NCBI GenBank assembly: GCA_035556715.1
Contig: DATMER010000027.1
Location: 1 to 64,000 of the forward strand
Source of the DNA: DATMER01 sp035556715
GTDB lineage: Bacteria; Acidobacteriota; Thermoanaerobaculia; Multivoradales; UBA5704
DNA length: 64,000 nucleotides
Direction: 5' to 3'
Part shown: positions 41,563 through 49,502 of the stretch, piece after piece
Numbering within the stretch: the stretch's first letter is position 1
How the letters are laid out: each line of letters starts with the position of its first letter
Notes under the pieces: generated by a model
What the model saw: the letters and a program-made list of their open reading frames with translations, nothing else
What the model was told of the DNA's origin: nothing
The model's database searches: none
Translations under genes and position numbers: made by a program

Positions 41563-42882
41563 ATGAAACGATTTCTGATTGCTGCCATGGCAGCCATGGC
41601 CCTGTCCGTCCCTGTCCTGGGTGAAACAGACAAGCCCATCGGCCCGCTGGCCGACCATCATACGCACCTGCTTAGCCCGAATGCCGCGAAGTTGATCAAT
41701 GACCCGCCGCTCCCGGCCATCGAGTTGCCAGCCGATCTCGCTCGCCTGCTTCGTGCAAGGGAGAAGGGTTGGAACGACAAGGCGTCCCTTGCCGGTCTCT
41801 ATACGGAAGACAGCCTGGTTTTCGATATCAATGAGCCCCGCTGGGTTCGCGGCCGTGACGAGGTCACCACCTGGATGGCCGGACTTTTCGCCCGGCCCTA
41901 TCGTGTAACCCCGATCGCCTACGGAGTGAAAGGCTCCGCCGGCCACATCGCCGCCTATTTCACTCGCGGCGACGGAGCCGCGGCCCGGCACTTCGGACAG
42001 GTTCTCTTTTCGTTGGAAAAGGGCGCTGACGGCGTGTGGCAGATCGCGGCCGAGTCACCCACGTTTCCAGGGCCCACGGTGCGGGAGCCGACCACGGCCG
42101 AGCAGCTCGTCGCGCAATTTGATGAAGCCGGCATCCAGCGCGGAGCGGTGCTTTCGTCGGCCTACTGGCACGGAAGCCCGTTCATGCGAAAGGCCGGGGG
42201 CGACGAATATGCGAATGTTCGGGCGGAGAATGACTGGACCGTCCAGGAAGTGGCGCGCGCCCCAAGCCGCCTGGTCGCCTTCTGCAGCTTCAACCCGCTG
42301 AAGGATTACGCTCTTAAAGAGATCGATCGCTGCTCGAAGCTTCCTCAGGTCAAGGGCCTGAAGCTGCACTTCGGCAACTCTGAGGTGGACGTGCGGAACG
42401 CGCAGCACGTGGAGAAAGTCCGCCGGGTCTTCGCCGCGGCGAACGAGCGCCGGCTGGCGATCGTCGCTCACCTGTGGGTGGGGCACGACAAGACCTATGG
42501 GCGCGAGCACGCTGTGATCTTCCTGAACCAGATCCTTCCGGCAGCGCCCGATATTCCGGTCCAGATCGCGCACTTCGCGGGCGGCGGGCCGGGCTATACC
42601 GACGAGGCTCTGGTCGTTTACGCAGAGGCGATCGCTGCCGGCGATCCGCGGACGAAGAACCTCTATTTCGATTTTGCGACCGTGGCCGACGATCAGAGGG
42701 ATGATGTCCTGCAAACGTTTGCCAAGCGCATCCGGCAGATCGGACTTCACCGCGTCCTGTACGGAACCGACCTGGCTCCTCCTACGGCGCGCCAATCCTG
42801 GCTGACATTCCGCACGACGGTGCCGCTGACGGACGAGGAATTCAGAGCGATCGCGGGGAATATCGCTCCTTACTTGCGTTGA
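41563..42882 (+). CDS. Secreted amidohydrolase with SnoaL-like insert
   Basis: 439 residues with a signal peptide. The metal-binding start 'PLADHHTHLLSP' follows immediately (residues about 27-38). Residues about 55-165 form an inserted SnoaL/NTF2-like domain ('KASLAGLYTEDSLVFDINEPRWVRGRDEVTTWMAGLF'), after which the TIM barrel resumes ('VAFCSFNPLKDYALKEIDRC', 'VKGLKLHFGNSEVDV', 'IAHFAGG', 'VLYGTDLAPPT'). Fourteen bp after the ADOP gene, so possibly in the same transcript. Substrate unknown. Confidence 0.78.
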   Translation: MKRFLIAAMAAMALSVPVLGETDKPIGPLADHHTHLLSPNAAKLINDPPLPAIELPADLARLLRAREKGWNDKASLAGLYTEDSLVFDINEPRWVRGRDEVTTWMAGLFARPYRVTPIAYGVKGSAGHIAAYFTRGDGAAARHFGQVLFSLEKGADGVWQIAAESPTFPGPTVREPTTAEQLVAQFDEAGIQRGAVLSSAYWHGSPFMRKAGGDEYANVRAENDWTVQEVARAPSRLVAFCSFNPLKDYALKEIDRCSKLPQVKGLKLHFGNSEVDVRNAQHVEKVRRVFAAANERRLAIVAHLWVGHDKTYGREHAVIFLNQILPAAPDIPVQIAHFAGGGPGYTDEALVVYAEAIAAGDPRTKNLYFDFATVADDQRDDVLQTFAKRIRQIGLHRVLYGTDLAPPTARQSWLTFRTTVPLTDEEFRAIAGNIAPYLR

Positions 42883-42948
42883 GGCCGGGTTTCCCGCACG
42901 GCGGAAGTGGAGGCGCTCTGCCGTCTGCGTGACGCAGTAGCCTTGCTC

Positions 42949-42976
42949 TTGACATCCGTAGCCTGCGGGATACACT
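42949..42976 (+). promoter_or_regulatory. higBA promoter
   Basis: TTGACA (42949-42954), 16-bp spacer, TACACT (42971-42976), just ahead of the toxin gene's ATG at 42982, so the leader is nearly absent. The position fits repression by the antitoxin. Confidence 0.6.
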
Positions 42977-42981
42977 TAGGC

Positions 42982-43269
42982 ATGACCGTCAAGGCTACCG
43001 AGGTCTACCTCGACTGGATCAACTCCCTGAAAGACCTTGCAGGTCGCGCACGTGTTCAAGTCCGCGTTGATCGTCTTGCCCATGGAAATCCAGGCAAGCA
43101 TCGCATCCTCACCGATGGGGTCCGCGAGTTGAAGATCGACTTTGGCCCTGGATACAGGGTCTACTACACCGAGCGTAGTGGAGCCCTGATCGTGCTGCTT
43201 GCCGGGGGAGACAAGTCAACGCAAGCCCAGGACATCAAGACCGCCATCGCTCTAGCCAAGAACCTGTAG
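42982..43269 (+). CDS. higB: HigB-like RelE/ParE-family toxin
   Basis: 95 residues: 'WINSLKDLAGRARVQVRVDRLAHGNPGKHRILTDGVRELKIDFGPGYRVYYTERSGALIVLLAGGDKSTQAQDIKTAIALA', the complete pattern of small RelE/ParE 'addiction module killer' toxins, usually ribosome-dependent mRNA cleavers. Toxin-first order, with the antitoxin 12 bp downstream, is the HigBA arrangement. Confidence 0.9.
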   Translation: MTVKATEVYLDWINSLKDLAGRARVQVRVDRLAHGNPGKHRILTDGVRELKIDFGPGYRVYYTERSGALIVLLAGGDKSTQAQDIKTAIALAKNL

Positions 43270-43281
43270 GAGTGCAACATC

Positions 43282-43641
43282 ATGGCTAAAACCGCTGAAA
43301 AATCGACCCCGAAGGCCCGGGCTAAGCCCAAGCCGAAAGCTAAAGCTAAAGCTAAGACAAAGACCGTTGCGTACGATGTAGCCGAACAACTTCGTACGCC
43401 CGAAGAGATGGCCGCGTACCTTGATGCCTGGCTCGAAGAAGCCCCCGACGATGCGGCGGGGATTGCTCGTGCTCTGGGCGATATCGCACGCGCACGGGGC
43501 ATGACGCAGGTCGCACGCGATGCCGGGCTAAGCCGAGAGAGCTTGTACAAGGCACTGAGCGAGGGCGGCAATCCCAGCTTTGCTACTGTGTTGAAAGTTG
43601 CTCGCGCACTTGGTGTCCGCCTGCACGCCCAAGTGGCATAG
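43282..43641 (+). CDS. higA: HigA-like antitoxin with Lys/Ala-rich N-terminal extension
   Basis: 119 residues, ribosome site GTAGGAG. Residues 30-119 are the XRE-type antidote ('PEEMAAYLDAWLEEAPDDAAGIARALGDIARARGMTQVARDAGLSRESLYKALSEGGNPSFATVLKVARALG'). Residues 1-28 add a Lys-Ala-Pro repeat ('KARAKPKPKAKAKAKTK') resembling histone-H1-type tails, which are unusual in this antitoxin family. The gene runs to within 20 bp of array 3. Confidence 0.88.
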   Translation: MAKTAEKSTPKARAKPKPKAKAKAKTKTVAYDVAEQLRTPEEMAAYLDAWLEEAPDDAAGIARALGDIARARGMTQVARDAGLSRESLYKALSEGGNPSFATVLKVARALGVRLHAQVA

Positions 43642-43659
43642 CCGCCCGCTCTCGCACGT

Positions 43660-44058
43660 CATCCGCCCCGGTTGGCGGGACATTCGCCCTGCGAACTGGA
43701 GCATTCGCCCCGGTCCCGGAATGTTTCGCGCCAAAGGGCGGAGCATTCACGCCGGACTCGGGGTCATTCGCCTCGGGCGGCGAATGTTCTTCTCCTCTCT
43801 TTGAGACATTCACCCCCACCCGCGAATGTTCTCCAGCCTGCTCTGAATCATTCGCGCCTTGGGGCGAAACACGGAGAACTTGGGACGAATCATTCGCCCC
43901 AACCCGGGGACCGTTCGCCTCTCGGGGCGAATGCCTCGGGACTCGGGGCGAATGGTGCAGAGCTTGGTGCTAGTGGAGCATGAATGTACCGGATCCGTCG
44001 CTAAATGTGTCTGAATGTTCCAGGTGCAAGAGCGAACGTTCCAGAGATCGTTCCGAAG
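43660..44058. repeat. Array 3: exact 21-bp-period repeats with core CATTCGCC/GGCGAAT
   Basis: Nineteen 21-bp units with starts at 43660, 43681, 43702, 43723, 43744, 43765, 43786, 43807, 43828, 43849, 43870, 43891, 43912, 43933, 43954, 43975, 43996, 44017 and 44038. Every step is exactly 21. The clearest units begin CATTCGCC and end GGCGAAT, so each unit is itself a hairpin and the joint reads GCGAAT-CATTCGC. Units after 43933 become degenerate. The array stops next to the stop codon (44060-44062) of the winged-helix gene on the minus strand. Confidence 0.9.
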
Positions 44059-44059
44059 G

Positions 44060-44539
44060 TCACTCGTGCGCGGGCGAAGGGTCCGCGCCGGTCTTGCGAT
44101 AGGCCGTGGCTCTCTGGCCGCCGCCGGGAGTCTCGACGCGGACGATGCCGTTGCGGGTCAGGTCCTGGAGAGTCCGGTAGAGGGCGCCCCGCTCCGGCTC
44201 GTAGCCGAGCGCCTCGCACACGTCGCGGCGCGTGAACGTCTTGGGCAGGCGCGCAAAGGCGGCGCGGACGTCGGCGTCCACCTCGGGGGCTCTCCGGCGC
44301 CGGGGCGGGTCCGGTGGCGGGAGCGGCTCCCGCGAAGCAGGCGCCGGTGGGGCAGGTCCTCCGGAGGAGGGGAGAGCCGTCTCGCTCCATGAGGTCCCTG
44401 TATCCTCCTCGGCCTGGACCATCCAGACCAGATCGAGGGCCCGCATCTGGGCCCGGTGGGCCGTTTCCAGCAGCTCGATGCCGGAGCGGAGCTGCTCCTC
44501 GAGCCGTCCCTTGCGCCTTTCGTATTCGTCGCGAGTCAT
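44060..44539 (-). CDS. Coiled-coil / winged-helix protein adjoining array 3
   Basis: 159 residues from ATG 44539. Residues 1-45 form a coiled coil ('DEYERRKGRLEEQLRSGIELL', 'AQMRALDLVWMVQAEED'), 55-85 is a Pro/Arg-rich linker, and 88-150 is a winged helix ('DVRAAFARLPKTFTRRDVCEALGYEPERGALYRTLQDLTRNGIVRVETPGGGQRATAYRKTG'). It mirrors the protein at 37161-37676 and ends beside array 3. The winged helix is the more canonical of the two. The role is probably DNA binding; the array is the obvious candidate. Confidence 0.68.
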   Translation of the reverse strand: MTRDEYERRKGRLEEQLRSGIELLETAHRAQMRALDLVWMVQAEEDTGTSWSETALPSSGGPAPPAPASREPLPPPDPPRRRRAPEVDADVRAAFARLPKTFTRRDVCEALGYEPERGALYRTLQDLTRNGIVRVETPGGGQRATAYRKTGADPSPAHE

Positions 44540-44578
44540 GACGCGCACGATTACAACGCAATGCGCTGAACATTGCAA

Positions 44579-44722
44579 GGGCCGTTCCGGACTACCCGGC
44601 TCGGCCTCGGTCTGTACATCGTCTTCGAGATCGCGCGTTCGCACGGCGGCTCGGTTCAAGTATCCTCGGCGGAGGAGACCGGTACGACCTTCACGGTCGT
44701 GCTGCCCCGGGGCTCGACGTAG
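44579..44722 (+). pseudogene. C-terminal fragment of a histidine kinase ATPase domain
   Basis: The plus frame ending at the TAG at 44720-44722 reads 'GPFRTTRLGLGLYIVFEIARSHGGSVQVSSAEETGTTFTVVLPRGST', which is the G2 box and last strands of a HATPase_c domain. Nothing upstream continues it: the minus-strand winged-helix gene occupies that space. It is a remnant of a kinase gene whose 5' part was replaced by the array 3 region. Confidence 0.85.
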
Positions 44723-44748
44723 GCCCCCCAACTCTTTCGGAGCTTCCC

Positions 44749-45018
44749 ATGTGCCGTAACATCAAGACTCTCTTCAACTTCGAGCCTCCGGTGACGGATG
44801 GGGAGGTGCGCGCCGCCTCGTTGCAGTTCGTGCGCAAGGTCACCGGGTTCAACAAGCCTTCCAAGGCGAACGAAGCCGCGTTCTTCGCCGCCGTCGACGA
44901 GATCGCCAGGATCTCGGGCGACCTCCTCAGGGGCCTCGAAACCAACTCGCCGCCGAAGAACCGGGAGGAGGAGGCAGCCAGGGCCAAGGCCCGGTCCGAG
45001 CGCCGATTCGCGACCTGA
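44749..45018 (+). CDS. DUF2277-family protein
   Basis: 89 residues, 'MCRNIKTLFNFEPPVTDGEVRAASLQFVRKVTGFNKPSKANEAAFFAAVDEIARISGDLLRGL' is characteristic of DUF2277, a small widespread family of unknown role with a conserved 'CRNI' start that could bind metal or nucleotide. It ends 9 bp before the CHAT/TPR gene. Confidence 0.9.
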   Translation: MCRNIKTLFNFEPPVTDGEVRAASLQFVRKVTGFNKPSKANEAAFFAAVDEIARISGDLLRGLETNSPPKNREEEAARAKARSERRFAT

Positions 45019-45027
45019 GAGCGTGAT

Positions 45028-48000
45028 ATGCGACGCAGCCGAGGTCCACGAAGGCTGGCTCTCGCCCTGCTCCTCGCGCTGGCGGATGGCGGCGGGAGCG
45101 CGCAAACGCCTCCGGCTGCTTCGGTTTCCCTCTCTCCCGGCGCTACCCGGGCCTTCGATGCCGGGCTCGTTGTCGGCAGGACGTATCTCCTCGCTGTCGA
45201 GCAACAGGGAATCGACCTGATCGTCGAGGTGAGTGGCCCGGACGGCGAGAGCGTCGCCGCGGTCGACTCTCCGCTGGACCGCTGGGGGATCGAGACCCTC
45301 CTGCTCCGCCCTGCGGCCACGGGCTCCTACCGGGTCGAGGTGCGCGCCGAGAAGAAGGGAGTCGGGCCCGGCCGCTGCGCGATCCGTCTGGAGGAGATGC
45401 CGGAGTCGTCCGCGGCCGACCGCGAACGGATCGCCGCGCTTGCCGCGATGACGCGGGCGGGCACGATTCTGCACGGCGAGCCCGTGGGCAGCCTCGACAG
45501 GATCCTGGCGGCTCTCCAGGAAGCACGCAGCCATTTCCTGGCTGCCGGCGACCAGTCGGGGGAGGCGGAGGCGGTCGCCGGCATCGCCGAGATCACTCAT
45601 CGCCTGGGGCAGCAGCGCCGGGCTGTCGAGCTTTATCGCGAGGCGGCCTCGCGCTGGCAGGAGCTGGGCCGGCCCGAGCGGGAGGCGCAGGCCTGGAGCA
45701 AGCTCGGGATCACGCTCTGGGAGATGAGCGAGCTTCCCGCTGCGGACGAGGCTCTCGCCCGCGGGCTCGACCTCGCGCGCGGTCTCGGCATGGCTTACGA
45801 GGAGGCCGAGCTGCGCAACGGTCAATGCCTGGTCGTCCACGCCGGGGGCGGCGTCCAGGAGGCGCTCGCCTGCTATCGAGAAGCCTTGGAGTTTTTCCAG
45901 CAGCTCGGCGAGACGAAGGAGGAGGCCAAGGTGCTCAACAACCTCGGCTTCGCCTACTTCAGCCTGGGCGAGCCGCTGCCGGCCGAGGAGAGCTACCGGC
46001 AGGCGCTGGAGATCCGGCGCGCGACCGGCGACCGGACTGGAGAGGCCCAGGCGCTCAACAACCTCGCCGTTCTCTTCCGCAGCCTGGGTGAGGTCAGCGA
46101 GGCGCTGCGGGTCTATGGCGAGGCCCGGGAGATCCTCGCGACCCTGGACGACCGCCGGCTTGAGGCTAGCACCCTGAACAACCTGGGGGTTGCCTACAGC
46201 GTCATCGGCGAGACGGAGCGGGCCCGCCTCTATCTGACCCAGGCCCTGGCGCTCCGCCGGGCGGTCGAGGACCGGCGCGGCGAGATCGTGACCCTCAACA
46301 ACCTCGGCTGGCTCGAGCGCCAGAGCGGCGCGGCCGGCAAGGCGGTCCCCCTCCACCGGCAGGCTTTCGAGATCGCACTCGCGATCTCCGATGCGCGGAG
46401 CGAGGCAACCAGCCGCAGCTACCTCGGAGAGGCCCTGAGCGCGGCTGGACGACCTGCCGAGGCTCTCGCCGAGCTGGACAAGGCGCTCGATCTTCAGCGC
46501 CGGACCGGAGACCGCTACTACGAGGCCACCACTCTGCTGCGGAAGGGCGAGGTTCTGGCTGCCGGCGGACGGGCCGCGGAAGCCCTGCCGCTTTTCGAGC
46601 AGGCCCTCCTGACCTCGCGTGCCGCCGACGACCGCATCCGGGAGGCCTCGGCCCTTTCCTCCCGCGCCCGCATCCTGCGGGACCGGGGGGAGCTCGACAG
46701 GGCGGCGGGTGACGCCGAAGCGGCCATCGCCGCCCTCGAGTCCCTCCGCTTCCGGCTGGGCAACCCCGAGCTTCGCGCCAGCTATCTGGGCTCCAACACC
46801 GATGTCTACGAGCTCCGGGTCGACATCCTGATGCGCCTTGACGCCGCCCGTCCCGGCCAGGGCTTCGACCGGGCGGCTTTCGAGGCGAGCGAATATGCGC
46901 GGGCGCGTTCGCTCCTCGACGTCCTGCGCGAGAGCGGTGCCGCGATCCGGAGCGGCGTCGACCCGGCGCTCGCAGCGCGGCAGCGTGACCTAGAGCGCCG
47001 CCTGGCCTTGAAGGCGGACCGGCGCCAGACCCTCCTGGGCCGCGGCAAGGGAGGCGAGGCCGAGAGCAGGAACCTGGAAATCGAGAGCGAGCGGATCCGG
47101 GCCGAGTTGGACAACGTCGACGCCGAGATCCGCCGGAAGAACCCGCGCTATGCCGACCTCGCCCTTCCGGGGAACGCGAGCACGGAGGAGATCCAGGCGC
47201 TGCTCGACTCCGGGACGCTTCTCCTCGAATACTCCCTCGGTCCCGAGCGGAGCTACCTCTGGGCGGTCGACGCGGCCGAACTGCGCTCCTTCGTCCTGCC
47301 CGGACGGGAGGAGATCGAGAGCGCCGCCCGCGCCTTCCATCTGGCCCTGAGCACTCCGGCGTCAGGCGACGAGAGCCGGATGCGGATCGGACAGACGCTC
47401 AGCCGGATGCTCCTCGGACCGGTGGCCGCCGAGATCAGTGATCGCCGCGATCGCCGCCTGGCGATCGTTCCCGATGGGGCCCTGGGCTACATCCCCTTCG
47501 ACATGCTGCCCGAGCCCGGGGGCGCGGACCCCCTGCTCGCGCGGCGAGAGGTGGTCCATCTGCCGTCGGCGTCCGTCCTCGCGGCCGAGCGGCGGGAACG
47601 CGCCCGGAGGCCGCCGGCCCGCGAGCTCGCCATCGTGCTCGCCGATCCTGTTTTCCAGCGGGACGATCTCCGCGTCGCACGGAGCGGAGAGGGGAGCCCG
47701 GCCGGGATTCCGGAGATGGGAGGCCGGAGGGGTGACGGCCCGGAGGCCCTCCTGAGCCGTCTCCGCTTCTCCCGCCAGGAAGCCATGGCGATCGCCACCC
47801 TGGCTCCGCCGGGCGCGGTCACCACCAGGCTCGACTTCGCGGCCGACCGCGACCTCGTCCTCTCCGGACGCTTGCGCGACTTCCGCTATATCCACTTCGC
47901 CACCCATGGCGTCCTCGACGCGGAACGGCCGGAGCTCTCGGGCCTTGCCCTCTCCCGCTTCGATCCGGCCGGCAACCCGCGCGAAGGGTTCCTTCGCCTG

Positions 48001-48330
48001 CGGGACATCTACGATCTCGAGCTGGCGGCCGACCTCGTCGTGCTCTCGGGTTGCCAGACAGCCCTGGGCAAGGAGATCCGTGGCGAAGGGCTCCTCGGGC
48101 TCACCCGCGGTTTCCTCTACGCGGGAGCGCCGCGGGTGGTCGCGAGCCTCTGGTGGATCGACGACCGGGCGACGGCCGAGCTCATGCGGGCGTTTTACCG
48201 CGGCATGTGGACCGAAGGTCTGCGCCCCGCCGCGGCGCTCCGCCAGGCCCGCCTCTCCCTGTCGCGCCAGCACCGCTTCCGCGATCCGTCCTACTGGGGA
48301 GCCTTCGTTCTCCAGGGGGATTGGCAGTGA
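45028..48330 (+). CDS. CHAT-domain TPR protein, secreted or periplasmic
   Basis: 1100 residues. A basic then hydrophobic N-terminus ('RRSRGPRRLALALLLALADG') suggests export. Residues 30-130 form a beta-rich pre-domain; from about 150 to 600 run TPR repeats ('AKVLNNLGFAYFSLGEPLPAEESYRQALEI' and many like it); the C-terminal 330 residues are a CHAT caspase-like peptidase with the catalytic dyad His960 in 'FATHGVL' and Cys1009 in 'LSGCQTALG'. Both residues are intact. CHAT-TPR proteins are common here and are usually linked to ECF sigma/anti-sigma genes, as at 48686-50222. The target is unknown. Confidence 0.92.
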   Translation: MRRSRGPRRLALALLLALADGGGSAQTPPAASVSLSPGATRAFDAGLVVGRTYLLAVEQQGIDLIVEVSGPDGESVAAVDSPLDRWGIETLLLRPAATGSYRVEVRAEKKGVGPGRCAIRLEEMPESSAADRERIAALAAMTRAGTILHGEPVGSLDRILAALQEARSHFLAAGDQSGEAEAVAGIAEITHRLGQQRRAVELYREAASRWQELGRPEREAQAWSKLGITLWEMSELPAADEALARGLDLARGLGMAYEEAELRNGQCLVVHAGGGVQEALACYREALEFFQQLGETKEEAKVLNNLGFAYFSLGEPLPAEESYRQALEIRRATGDRTGEAQALNNLAVLFRSLGEVSEALRVYGEAREILATLDDRRLEASTLNNLGVAYSVIGETERARLYLTQALALRRAVEDRRGEIVTLNNLGWLERQSGAAGKAVPLHRQAFEIALAISDARSEATSRSYLGEALSAAGRPAEALAELDKALDLQRRTGDRYYEATTLLRKGEVLAAGGRAAEALPLFEQALLTSRAADDRIREASALSSRARILRDRGELDRAAGDAEAAIAALESLRFRLGNPELRASYLGSNTDVYELRVDILMRLDAARPGQGFDRAAFEASEYARARSLLDVLRESGAAIRSGVDPALAARQRDLERRLALKADRRQTLLGRGKGGEAESRNLEIESERIRAELDNVDAEIRRKNPRYADLALPGNASTEEIQALLDSGTLLLEYSLGPERSYLWAVDAAELRSFVLPGREEIESAARAFHLALSTPASGDESRMRIGQTLSRMLLGPVAAEISDRRDRRLAIVPDGALGYIPFDMLPEPGGADPLLARREVVHLPSASVLAAERRERARRPPARELAIVLADPVFQRDDLRVARSGEGSPAGIPEMGGRRGDGPEALLSRLRFSRQEAMAIATLAPPGAVTTRLDFAADRDLVLSGRLRDFRYIHFATHGVLDAERPELSGLALSRFDPAGNPREGFLRLRDIYDLELAADLVVLSGCQTALGKEIRGEGLLGLTRGFLYAGAPRVVASLWWIDDRATAELMRAFYRGMWTEGLRPAAALRQARLSLSRQHRFRDPSYWGAFVLQGDWQ

Positions 48331-48360
48331 GCGTTCACTTCAGACAAGGAGGAATGGATC

Positions 48361-48672
48361 ATGTCCCTCAAGGAGTACACGAACAACACCTGGAGGGTCA
48401 AAAGCGCCGGGCCTCTCTCGACCTGCAAACCAGGCGATCAGATTAACTTTTCCGGAGTTCCTGACAAGGTGAGCATTTATCGCAATAAAGTTATAGCCTA
48501 TCAGGACGGCAGGTATCATGAGATAACAAATACGATCAAGAGGGAGAACGACTACGTCATCATGATGATAGGTGAGTTCCCTCAGTTGATCACGTTTAAC
48601 CAGCAGGACTCGGATTCGGACGACGGGTCCTGGACTGCCGAAGACCAGACTCCCGCGGCTGGCGGCGGCTAG
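48361..48672 (+). CDS. Small unknown protein downstream of the CHAT gene
   Basis: 103 residues with AAGGAGGAATGGATC before the ATG. Beta-rich middle ('GDQINFSGVPDKVSIYRNKVIAYQDGRYHEITNTIKREND'), acidic Gly-rich tail ('QQDSDSDDGSWTAED'). Its base composition is less GC-rich than that of its neighbours. Thirty bp after the CHAT gene, so probably a co-transcribed substrate or partner (inference). Not recognised. Confidence 0.65.
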   Translation: MSLKEYTNNTWRVKSAGPLSTCKPGDQINFSGVPDKVSIYRNKVIAYQDGRYHEITNTIKRENDYVIMMIGEFPQLITFNQQDSDSDDGSWTAEDQTPAAGGG

Positions 48673-48685
48673 ACCGCGGCTGGAT

Positions 48686-49501
48686 TCAATCGATCCGCAG
48701 CGGGAACCGATCGACCGGAACCGGCGCGCCGGCTGAAGGGAGACCCTCGAGATCGAGCCGGTAGGTGCCGGGGACGAGCGTGGCCGAGTGGACGGTGATG
48801 AGAAGGGCGCCGAGGTCGTTCAGCGCGAGGCCGGATGCCTGGAAGACGACGGTACCCCGGTCGGTCCGCAGCGTCGCCCGGTAGACCGGGAAATCGATGT
48901 CGCCCGGCTCCAACCAGAAGCCGACCCAGCCCGGCTTTTCAGGGAGCTCGAGGGTGCGCACGGGGCCGTCGAGGCTGCCGCGGACCGGCGTCAAGGGGAC
49001 GACGGGGAGGTTCGTCTGCGGCTGGCGGTCTGCCGCCATCTCCCGGGCGAGGTCTTCGCGCTTCGCCGTCTCGGCGGCGAGGTCGCGCCGGGTCTGCTGA
49101 AGCTCCTGCTGGATCGCGGCCAGGCGGTCTGCAGGGCCTCGCTCCGCCTGCGTCCGCGCCAGGGCGTCCCGCGAGGCGGCGAGGTCGGCCTGCAGGCGAT
49201 GGATCTCCCCAAGCTGCAGCCACGCCGGCAGGATTGCGACGGCGAGCAGGGCCGCCGCCGCCAGCGCCAGCCGCGGCGAGCGGTGCCAGGGGGAGGAGCG
49301 GGAGCTTCCGGGCTCGCGGACCGCCGCCTGCTCGGCCAGCCGCCGGATTCCACGCTGGAGGCGCTCGGCAGCCTCGACGCGGGCACAACAGGACGGGCAA
49401 TCGAGGTAGTGCTCCTCGAAGCTCGCGGCCTCCTCTGGCGGCAGGCGGCCCGTCGCGTAGCGCTCGGCGATGTTGCCGGCGTCGATCGCCTGATGGTCCA
49501 T
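48686..49501 (-). CDS. Anti-sigma factor-like protein with zinc-binding N-terminus
   Basis: 271 residues. N-terminal zinc-finger anti-sigma pattern ('HYLDCPSCCARVEAAERL'), a hydrophobic span at about 77-96 ('LALAAAALLAVAILPAW'), a coiled coil (100-155), and a C-terminal beta-rich periplasmic domain. It adjoins the ECF sigma gene, whose stop codon lies one base before this ATG. It would hold the sigma factor inactive at the membrane until a signal. Confidence 0.82.
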   Translation of the reverse strand: MDHQAIDAGNIAERYATGRLPPEEAASFEEHYLDCPSCCARVEAAERLQRGIRRLAEQAAVREPGSSRSSPWHRSPRLALAAAALLAVAILPAWLQLGEIHRLQADLAASRDALARTQAERGPADRLAAIQQELQQTRRDLAAETAKREDLAREMAADRQPQTNLPVVPLTPVRGSLDGPVRTLELPEKPGWVGFWLEPGDIDFPVYRATLRTDRGTVVFQASGLALNDLGALLITVHSATLVPGTYRLDLEGLPSAGAPVPVDRFPLRID

Positions 49502-49502
49502 G

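Noticed and set aside
43583..43983. Open frames with GANxxxx or HSPxxxx heptads across array 3
   Set aside because: Same artefact of a 21-bp repeat without stop codons; no start signals, and units degenerate without respect for codons.
6804..44058. CRISPR or TIGR-type guide arrays
   Set aside because: Units are only about 21 bp with cores of 8-11 bp; there are no long identical repeats with unique spacers, and no Cas or Nop-domain gene is nearby.
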